Of a DNA stretch of 64,000 nucleotides, positions 58,266-64,000 are shown one piece after another; position 1 is the first letter of the stretch, and each line of letters starts with the position of its first letter. Made by a program: the position numbers and the translations under genes. The DNA is from Sandaracinaceae bacterium (lineage in GTDB: Bacteria; Myxococcota_A; Polyangia; Polyangiales; Houyiibacteriaceae): the NCBI GenBank assembly GCA_016706685.1, contig JADJJE010000003.1:377811-441810 (forward strand), given 5' to 3'. A model generated the notes under the pieces. It ran no database searches, was not told the origin of the DNA, and saw only the letters and a program-made list of their open reading frames with translations.

Positions 58266-59606
58266 GTGAGGCGCTCGCTGGGCGCGCTCGTGGTGGGGCT
58301 CCTCGTGAGCACCTCCGGGGCGACCAGCACCGCGCGCGCTCATGGAGACCCCGCCGGTGTGGTGGCCTCGCCCAGCGCGCCCGCGCCGCGACTGCCCGCG
58401 CGTCGTAGCCAGCCGGGCGACCAAGCTGCTGCCGAAGCGCAGCCCGAGCTGGACGTGAGTGGGTTTGGTGAACCCGCCAACGCGCCGCCCGAGCCAGAGC
58501 CGGTGACGCCAGGGGGCCGTGCCGTTGCGCTGGCCGAGCCGAGCCCACCGACCACGGCGTCTCCACCCGGGTCTCCCGAGCCGCCCTCCGCAGGCGAGGC
58601 CGAGCCCACGCCGCAGGGCAGCGGGCTGAGCGCCGCCTCACGAGCGCAGTCGGTGAACCCCACCGCCGAGGGGCTGTCCTGGGAGGTGCCGGTCTCCTTC
58701 GCGCAGAGCTACAACCTGCGCGGGTTCCGGCGCGACTCGCAGCTGACCTACGACCCCACCTACACGTGGACGCTGAGCGTGAGCCCGCGCTGGAACGTAC
58801 GTGAGCGCGTGTCGCTGGGTGCGCGCCAGGACATGACGCTCGAGCTCACCGAGTCGGACATCACCAGCCGGCAGCGTCAGGTGTGGCTCGACGACACGCG
58901 CCTCGACGTGCGCTACACGATGGAGGCACGCCCGAGGGACGTCACGCTCACGTGGCTGGGTTTGCTGCGCCTGCCCACCTCGTTGGTGTCACAGGGTGCG
59001 AAGCGCTCGGTCAACCTGGGCGGTGGGCTCCTGGCCATCCGTCCGGTGGACGTGCTCTCGGGGCTGGTCTTCTATGGGCTGGTCACCTACCGCGCCTGGC
59101 TGTCGAGCAGTGACGTGGTGCGCACCCGCCGGCGGGACGCCTACGCGTGCGATCTCAGCGGCGTGGGCAGCACCAGCGCGTGCGAGCAGGCTGGCGGCGT
59201 CACCACCACCATCGGCACGCTGTCGCTCGTGGGGCAGGCGCTGCTGATCCCGAAGCCGCGCTGGACGCTCACGCTGGCGCTCGCACTCGACGTCAGCCAC
59301 GCGCACCGCCTGTCCGAGGCCTGCGTCACGGTGGACACCAGCCCCGAGCCCGTGTGCTTCGGCGACGCGGCGCGCAACCACATCCGCACGCTCACCGAGT
59401 TCAGCGCCAGCGTGGGCTACGACTTTCGCGACTACCTGACGCTCACGTTGGCTTACGTGACGTTGGCCTATCACCCCGACTTCGACGGGGCGCGCGACCA
59501 CGTGGTGTGGAACGAGCTGACCACGCTGAGCCTCACGCTCTCGTTCCGCCTCGGTGGCTTCGTGGCCGAGAGGCGTGAGCAGCGAGAGGCGGCCAGCGAG
59601 CCCTAG
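58266..59606 (+). CDS. Putative outer-membrane beta-barrel protein
   Basis: A 446-residue protein from GTG with a signal peptide (RRSLGALVVGLLVSTSGA, cut near RAHG). A Pro/Ala/Glu linker (about 30-135) leads to a barrel region whose strands alternate: WEVPVSFAQSYNLRGFRRDS, LTYDPTYTWTLSVSPRWNVR, RVSLGARQDMTLELTESDIT, and it ends LSLTLSFRLGGFVAERR. An internal Cys pair (CDLSG...CEQAG) marks a loop. It resembles long-linker barrels of myxobacteria but has no known substrate. It follows the 37-residue peptide by 16 bp. It is convergent with slyD. Confidence 0.78.
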   Translation: MRRSLGALVVGLLVSTSGATSTARAHGDPAGVVASPSAPAPRLPARRSQPGDQAAAEAQPELDVSGFGEPANAPPEPEPVTPGGRAVALAEPSPPTTASPPGSPEPPSAGEAEPTPQGSGLSAASRAQSVNPTAEGLSWEVPVSFAQSYNLRGFRRDSQLTYDPTYTWTLSVSPRWNVRERVSLGARQDMTLELTESDITSRQRQVWLDDTRLDVRYTMEARPRDVTLTWLGLLRLPTSLVSQGAKRSVNLGGGLLAIRPVDVLSGLVFYGLVTYRAWLSSSDVVRTRRRDAYACDLSGVGSTSACEQAGGVTTTIGTLSLVGQALLIPKPRWTLTLALALDVSHAHRLSEACVTVDTSPEPVCFGDAARNHIRTLTEFSASVGYDFRDYLTLTLAYVTLAYHPDFDGARDHVVWNELTTLSLTLSFRLGGFVAERREQREAASEP

Positions 59607-59618
59607 AGGCCGCCCGCC

Positions 59619-60113
59619 TCAGTGGTGGTGGCCGTGGCCGTCACGGCCATGCGCGTGACCGTGCTTCTTCTCGTCCTCGGTGGCCTCACGCATGCCGTCG
59701 ACCTTCACGCTGAAGTGCAGCGTCACGCCGGCCAGCGGGTGGTTCGCGTCCAGCACCACGGTGCTGCCCTGCAGCTTGGCGATCCACATGGGGAACGAGC
59801 GGCCCTGCTCGTCGCGGCTCATGACCTGCATGCCCACGCGCAGATCGGCGCCCGCCGAGAACGCCGAGCGCGGCACCTTCTGCTGCTTGCCGTTGCGCGG
59901 GCCGTAGGCCTTCTCGGGCGGCACCACCACGTCGAGGGCGTCACCCACCTGCTTGCCGAGCAGCGCCTCTTCGAGGCCCGGCACGATGTTTCCGTGGCCG
60001 TGGAGATAGGTGAGCGGCTCGTCGCCGTGCGAGCGGTCGAGCTCTTTGCCGTCGCCGTCCGTGAGCACGTAGTGGAGGTGGACGACCGTGTCGTTCTGGA
60101 TGGTGTCGCTCAT
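59619..60113 (-). CDS. slyD: FKBP-type peptidyl-prolyl isomerase, SlyD-like
   Basis: A 164-residue chaperone-isomerase with an FKBP domain split by an insert-in-flap (the SlyD arrangement). LDRSHGDEPLTYLHGHGNIV, GLEEALLGKQVGDALDVVVP and PEKAYGPRNGKQQKVPRSAF are diagnostic. The last residues are His-rich (KKHGHAHGRDGHGHHH), a metal-binding tail as in SlyD. It assists protein folding and nickel or other metal handling. It is convergent with the barrel gene by 12 bp. There is no hydrogenase gene in view. Confidence 0.93.
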   Translation of the reverse strand: MSDTIQNDTVVHLHYVLTDGDGKELDRSHGDEPLTYLHGHGNIVPGLEEALLGKQVGDALDVVVPPEKAYGPRNGKQQKVPRSAFSAGADLRVGMQVMSRDEQGRSFPMWIAKLQGSTVVLDANHPLAGVTLHFSVKVDGMREATEDEKKHGHAHGRDGHGHHH

Positions 60114-60176
60114 CGGCCGGAGGGTGACGCGGAACCGCGCCCGCGTAAAGTTGGCACCGCCCAGCAGCGGTGGGCC

Positions 60177-61349
60177 TCACTCGGTGACCGGCAGGGGACC
60201 GAGGTCCACGCGCACCACGAAGACGCGCCGCACCTCGCGCGGGGTGGGCGAGATGGTCAGCGGCAGCGCGGCATCCACGTTCTCGGCGGGCCAGAAATAG
60301 ACCAGCGCGTCCGCCACCGGGCCCAGCGGATGATTCACGGGCGGAGGGGTGGCGGCGCCCAGCGTCCGCTCGTCGCCCACGCCGAAGAGAGGGACACGCC
60401 AGGCACGCAGGAAGGCGTCGCGCTCCTGCTCGGTGAGGCCCGCACCATCGAGCGCCGCCGACAGCAGCGTGAGGCCCGTGGTGGCGGGCAAGAGCCCACT
60501 CGCTTGCGCGCGAGCCGGGATCACGGCGCGCCCATCGGCGTCCAGCGTGACGGTACGCACGCGGGTCATGGAGAAGGTGGGCTCGCGGTGGATGCGCATG
60601 ACCAGACCCCCCGGCGGCGCTCCCACGCTGCGCAGCCGCACCGTGTCGGCCGCCCCGCGCCGCACGTCGATGGGCAGCGTGTCGCGGGCACCGTCCATGC
60701 GATAGAAGAGCAGCCCCACGCGCTGCTCGCCGAAGCTCAGGCAGGCTGCCTCTCGAGTCTCGTAGTCGCTCAGCTCGGCCAGCTCACAGAGGCCGTCGGG
60801 CGTGGCGCAGAGCGGATCCGCGAGGCCGGGATACACGCCCTGGCACGACCCACGGCGCGCGATGACGTCCTCCCACACGATGGCGGTGTTGCGCTCCTGC
60901 CGAACCGCGATGGGGAAGTGCTCGATGACCCGACCGCGCGACACCGAGCGCACGCCCAGGGTAAACCGCGCCTCGTCGAGGCCGTCGTCGAGGTGCACGT
61001 AGAAGACCGGCTTGGCTGGGGCCGCGATGCCTTCGCGACCGTTGGGCAGCACCGGGCGCTGCTCCGGCGTGGGAGCCTGTGGGGAGCCCGTGGCAATGGC
61101 GAGCGCGCCGCTGGCCTCCGTGACCACCAGGCCCCACTCGTGCACGCGAAAGCGACCCTCGGCGGGGTTGGTAGCGGGCTCCGCCATACGAAGCTCGGCG
61201 GCCTGGGGCTCATCGACGGGCGCCTCGAGCGCGGCCTGCCGCGCTTGCGAGCCGTTTCCAGCCACGGGCTCCGGCGGCGCGCCCAGTGCACAGGACGCGA
61301 GCGTGACGCCGGAGAGCGCGAGAGCCAACCGTTCGAGACGATGCACCAT
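60177..61349 (-). CDS. Lipoprotein of the HEWG paralogue group (short member)
   Basis: A 390-residue lipoprotein with leader to LASC (Cys20), start MVHRLERL. It shares motifs with the next two genes: RFRVHEWGLVVTEASGA near the start, KPVFYVHLDDGLDEARF, a Cys cluster (GSCQGVYPGLADPLC then CELAELSDYETREAACL), and PLGPVADALVYFWPAENVDA. It ends about 100 residues earlier than the next member and lacks that protein's C-terminal TonB-like domain. The function is unknown. It comes 63 bp after slyD and 41 bp from the second paralogue. It is probably exported to the outer membrane. Confidence 0.83.
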   Translation of the reverse strand: MVHRLERLALALSGVTLASCALGAPPEPVAGNGSQARQAALEAPVDEPQAAELRMAEPATNPAEGRFRVHEWGLVVTEASGALAIATGSPQAPTPEQRPVLPNGREGIAAPAKPVFYVHLDDGLDEARFTLGVRSVSRGRVIEHFPIAVRQERNTAIVWEDVIARRGSCQGVYPGLADPLCATPDGLCELAELSDYETREAACLSFGEQRVGLLFYRMDGARDTLPIDVRRGAADTVRLRSVGAPPGGLVMRIHREPTFSMTRVRTVTLDADGRAVIPARAQASGLLPATTGLTLLSAALDGAGLTEQERDAFLRAWRVPLFGVGDERTLGAATPPPVNHPLGPVADALVYFWPAENVDAALPLTISPTPREVRRVFVVRVDLGPLPVTE

Positions 61350-61390
61350 CCGCACGAGCGTAGCATCGTCAGTGACGTTCGCGGCCGGGA

Positions 61391-62863
61391 TCAGGGGCTG
61401 ATCGTGATCGGCTGAGCGATGCTCGTGGACGCGTCGGCCGCTGGGAACGTGATGCGTTGCACCGCAGCCGACAAGCACGCACGCGCGTCGTCCCCCATGT
61501 CGAGGCCCTCGAAGGACACGCGCTCCACGGTACCGGCCGGTAGCACCCGCACGTTGAGGGTGAACTGGCCGAGGGCCACGTCGGCCGCGATGCAATGGCG
61601 CAGCGCGTTGAAGTGTCTCCGCAAGACTCGTCGACTCACCTCGAGCGACAGCGGCCCCTGCACGGTGGGCGCCTGGAGACGCACGCGCAGCCCCTCGATG
61701 GACACCGAGACGCGCGCCAGGAACACACGCCGCACGCTGCGTGGCGCAGGGCTCAGCTCGAGCGGCAAGAGCGCGTCCACGCTGGGCTGTGGCAGCAAGT
61801 AGACGACGGCGTCGGCCACCGACCCGAGCGGGTGCCGGCGACCGCCGAGCATGCCCAAGCCGATGGTGCCGGGCGGCTGGGGTGGGGGCGGCGGTGGTGG
61901 CTCGGCGCCGAAGAGCGCATCGGTCCAAGCCGTCATGAAAGCGTTCGCCTCGGGCTCGTCGAGGCCGCCCGCGAGGACGGCGGCTCGCAGCTGTGCGATG
62001 CCTTCGTCGGCAGCAACACTCCCGTCACCACGGGCTGGCCCCACCCGCATGGGCTCCTGGGCCGCGAGCGGCACCACGCGCACGCGCGTCTGGGTCCGAT
62101 CGGCGCCGCGGGCGATGCGCATCACCCAACCCGTCACGCGTGCCGAATCCGCGGCGCCTGCGTGGGCCACCTGCACCACATCCTCCGCATCGCGCGTCAC
62201 CGTCAACGGCAGCGTCGCCTGCGCAGGACCCGAGCGGTAGAACAACACGCCGGTGCGCTGCTCGCCCACGTTCACGCAGTCCGCGCCCGCGCTCTCGTAT
62301 CCCGCGAGCTCGGCCAGCTCGCAGAGGCCGTCGCTGGTCTGGCACCGCGCATCGGTGAGCCCCGGATAGGTGCCACGGCAGCTTCCGCGCGTGATGCGCA
62401 CGCTGGGCCAGCGCAGGGTGCGGTGATCGTCGCTCAGCTCGCCGGGCGGAAAGTGCTCGAGCAGCTGGCCCTCGCCGGCTGGCCGCACACCCACGTTCAG
62501 CGCGAGCTCGGTCACACCTTCATCGAGGTGGAAGTACAGCACGGGCTTGCCGCCGGCGCCCACGGCATGCACGGAGCCCATACCCAGCGAGGAGGGCGAG
62601 ATGGACGACAGCCCGTGGGGCCCCGAGACTGCGCGCACGCTGCCGTCATCGCCGGCCGCAATGAAGCCCCACTCGTGGAGAGTGTACGTACCGGCCGCCG
62701 GGCTGGGTTGAGACGCGGGGTCGGCCGTCCGCGAGTTCTGCCTCTCCTGTGGCGCAGGCGCGGTACTGCTCCCACATGCTCCGAGGAGCAGCATGGACGC
62801 GAGCGTGACTCGCACGACGTGAAGGTCGGACGGGGATGGGGATGTACCGGCGCGAAGGGTCAT
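61391..62863 (-). CDS. Lipoprotein of the HEWG paralogue group with AgmX/TonB-like C-terminus
   Basis: A 490-residue lipoprotein (leader to LLGAC, Cys30) starting at ATG 62863, overlapping the third paralogue's stop by ATGA. YTLHEWGFIAAGDDGSV, KPVLYFHLDEGVTELALNVG and a Cys cluster (RGSCRGTYPGLTDARCQ then CELAELAGYESAGADCV) define the group; HPLGSVADAVVYLLPQPSVD follows. The end (about 390-490), with RHFNALRHCIAADVALGQFT and LNVRVLPAGTVERVSFEGL, is an AgmX/PglI- or TonB-like C-terminal domain. The same kind of tail occurs on the kinase at 24669. Function unknown; likely envelope complex component. Confidence 0.85.
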   Translation of the reverse strand: MTLRAGTSPSPSDLHVVRVTLASMLLLGACGSSTAPAPQERQNSRTADPASQPSPAAGTYTLHEWGFIAAGDDGSVRAVSGPHGLSSISPSSLGMGSVHAVGAGGKPVLYFHLDEGVTELALNVGVRPAGEGQLLEHFPPGELSDDHRTLRWPSVRITRGSCRGTYPGLTDARCQTSDGLCELAELAGYESAGADCVNVGEQRTGVLFYRSGPAQATLPLTVTRDAEDVVQVAHAGAADSARVTGWVMRIARGADRTQTRVRVVPLAAQEPMRVGPARGDGSVAADEGIAQLRAAVLAGGLDEPEANAFMTAWTDALFGAEPPPPPPPQPPGTIGLGMLGGRRHPLGSVADAVVYLLPQPSVDALLPLELSPAPRSVRRVFLARVSVSIEGLRVRLQAPTVQGPLSLEVSRRVLRRHFNALRHCIAADVALGQFTLNVRVLPAGTVERVSFEGLDMGDDARACLSAAVQRITFPAADASTSIAQPITISP

Positions 62864-64000
62864 CGGCTCACCATGATGGGGGCAGTCAGCTCCGTGACCG
62901 AGTCGTGCTCGGGGAACCGAATGGCGCGCAGATGCTCGAGCACGCAGGCGGTCTGCTGCGGGTCGAGCTCGAGCCCGGTGATCGACGCACGCTCCACGGC
63001 GCCGGTGGTCAGGATGCGCAACTCCACGGTGAGCACGCCCACAGGCCCCGTCGGGGACAGGCACTGACGGACGAGGGGCGTGGAGCGGAGCATCATCCGG
63101 CGCGTCACTTGGGCGTCGAGGCCTCCCCGAACCGTGACGGCTGGGACCCTCAAGTTCAGACGCGCGGGCACGATCTCGACACGTGCCAAAAAGACGCGGC
63201 GCACGAGGCGGGGCGGGGGATCGAGGTCCAGCGGCAGCAGCGCGTCCACGTCGGCTCGTGGCACCAGGAAGACGAGCGCGTCAGCCACGGACCCGAGCGC
63301 GTGGTGAAAGCCGAGCCCACCGCCACCCCCGATGGTGCCCACCAGACCAGCCTCGCCCGAGCCGACCCCACGCGGCGGGGGGCGCAGATGCGGCGGCGCA
63401 TAGCCGGCCCCACCGGGCGGGATGGCGCTGCCACCGGGGCCGACTCCAAGGGTCCCGTCGAGGCCACCCGCGCCGCGGCCCAGCGGGTCCTCACCGAAGA
63501 GCGCTTCGTCCCAAGCGGTCAGGAACGCGTCGCGCTCGGCGTCATCGAGGCCTGCAGCGGTGAGCGCATCCCGCAGGTGCGCGCGGCCCGCGTCAGCGCC
63601 CGGCGCGACAGTCTCGGCAGGCGGGACACTCGCAGACCCGTCGGCCCCGAGCGGGACGATCTGCACCCGAGTGAGCAAGCGCGTGTCGCCACGCGTGATG
63701 CGCATGACCCAGCCTGCCGATGGCGGCGCCTCGCCTTCGGGCGCGGCCGTCGCGCGCGTGACGGTCACCTGCCCCGCCTCGTCGACCGACACGCGCAGTG
63801 GGAGCCCCGCCGTGGACGGGCCCGTGCGGTACAGCAAGACGCCGCCGCGCTGCTCCCCCACCTGCACGCAGTCCGCGGCAGCGCTCTCGTAGCTGGCCAC
63901 CTCCGCCGCCTCACACAGCCCGTCGCTGGTCTGGCACGCGGGGTCTGCCAGCATCGGATACGTGCCGCGACATGCGCCACGCGTGACGCGCACGCTCGGC
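62860..64000 (-). CDS. Third HEWG paralogue lipoprotein, 5' end off-window
   Basis: The C-terminal 379 or so residues of a protein homologous to the previous one. SVRVTRGACRGTYPMLADPA then DGLCEAAEVASYESAAADCV correspond to the same Cys cluster, followed by PLRVSVDEAGQVTV. A Gly/Pro-rich segment (GGSAIPPGGAGYAPPHLRPP) comes next, then HALGSVADALVFLVPRADVD and a C-terminal TonB-like domain (RSTPLVRQCLSPTGPVGVLT and VERASITGLELDPQQTACVL). Its start lies beyond 64000. It overlaps the second paralogue by ATGA, so the three genes form one transcript, with this as the upstream member. Confidence 0.85.
   Translation of the reverse strand, partial: PSVRVTRGACRGTYPMLADPACQTSDGLCEAAEVASYESAAADCVQVGEQRGGVLLYRTGPSTAGLPLRVSVDEAGQVTVTRATAAPEGEAPPSAGWVMRITRGDTRLLTRVQIVPLGADGSASVPPAETVAPGADAGRAHLRDALTAAGLDDAERDAFLTAWDEALFGEDPLGRGAGGLDGTLGVGPGGSAIPPGGAGYAPPHLRPPPRGVGSGEAGLVGTIGGGGGLGFHHALGSVADALVFLVPRADVDALLPLDLDPPPRLVRRVFLARVEIVPARLNLRVPAVTVRGGLDAQVTRRMMLRSTPLVRQCLSPTGPVGVLTVELRILTTGAVERASITGLELDPQQTACVLEHLRAIRFPEHDSVTELTAPIMVSR

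Noticed and set aside
55097..58330. Very long minus-strand open frame (over 1000 residues) across the HTTM and lipoprotein genes
   Set aside because: Composition is His/Arg/Gln-rich with no motifs. The plus-strand genes in the same place have clear signal, membrane and lipobox features.

Overview
The window is very GC-rich and densely packed. Its gene content points to a predatory- or soil-type Myxococcota, probably Polyangia/Sandaracinaceae-like; this is inferred from gene content, since no rRNA or tRNA is present. The pointers are five Hanks-type Ser/Thr kinases (one with the HRDVSPAN loop common in myxobacteria), FHA-domain regulators, an ECF sigma factor, SpoIIAA-like small proteins, many lipoproteins with Cys-rich, thrombospondin-type-3, RCC1 or FG-GAP repeats, and several outer-membrane barrels. 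Many same-strand gene pairs overlap by ATGA or GTGA.

Layout. 0-5.1 kb (minus): a GNAT acetyltransferase, MacB-like permease and ATPase, then a thioredoxin and an FG-GAP protein, and the start of a secreted protein at the left edge. 5.3-12.4 kb: an SDR dehydrogenase, an ECF sigma factor coupled to a membrane protein, a conserved protein of unknown function, and a lipoprotein/hydrolase/membrane-protein cluster. 12.4-15.0 kb: a three-part fusion of a YhfC-type intramembrane protease, an ABC ATPase and an ABC-2 permease. 15-20.5 kb: SpoIIAA-like proteins, a TolQ/MotA-like fragment, a methyltransferase and glmS. 20.5-22.8 kb: a decayed stretch with a gene remnant, a frameshifted lipoprotein and a Rieske oxygenase broken several times.

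22.9-32.8 kb: a TPR-like exported protein, a short endonuclease V, a membrane Ser/Thr kinase facing an FHA-winged-helix regulator, and three large exported proteins. 32.8-38.4 kb (minus): a two-component pair, then an operon of ferredoxin-type reductase, MerR regulator and diiron protein behind a promoter with nested inverted repeats. 38.6-44.2 kb: a sugar-nucleotide epimerase, a PEGA-domain kinase, DUF1415, rhomboid, cobU, and a signal peptidase I homologue that lacks its catalytic residues.

44.2-53.2 kb is the most coherent block. Four overlapping genes encode an outer-membrane protein, a two-transmembrane adenylate cyclase, a kinase with a receiver-like tail, and a LysM-FecR-barrel protein. 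They diverge from an FHA/sigma-54 activator (frameshifted as given) and another kinase. This looks like an envelope-sensing circuit joining cAMP, Ser/Thr phosphorylation and sigma-54. 53.2-64 kb: an OmpA/TSP3 protein, an HTTM (gamma-carboxylase-like) membrane pair, an exported lipoprotein, a 37-residue membrane peptide, a barrel protein, SlyD, and three tandem lipoprotein paralogues running off the right edge.

At least four loci carry single-base or compound frameshifts, mostly in the 17-23 kb stretch. They may be genuine decay or uncorrected indels in the assembly.
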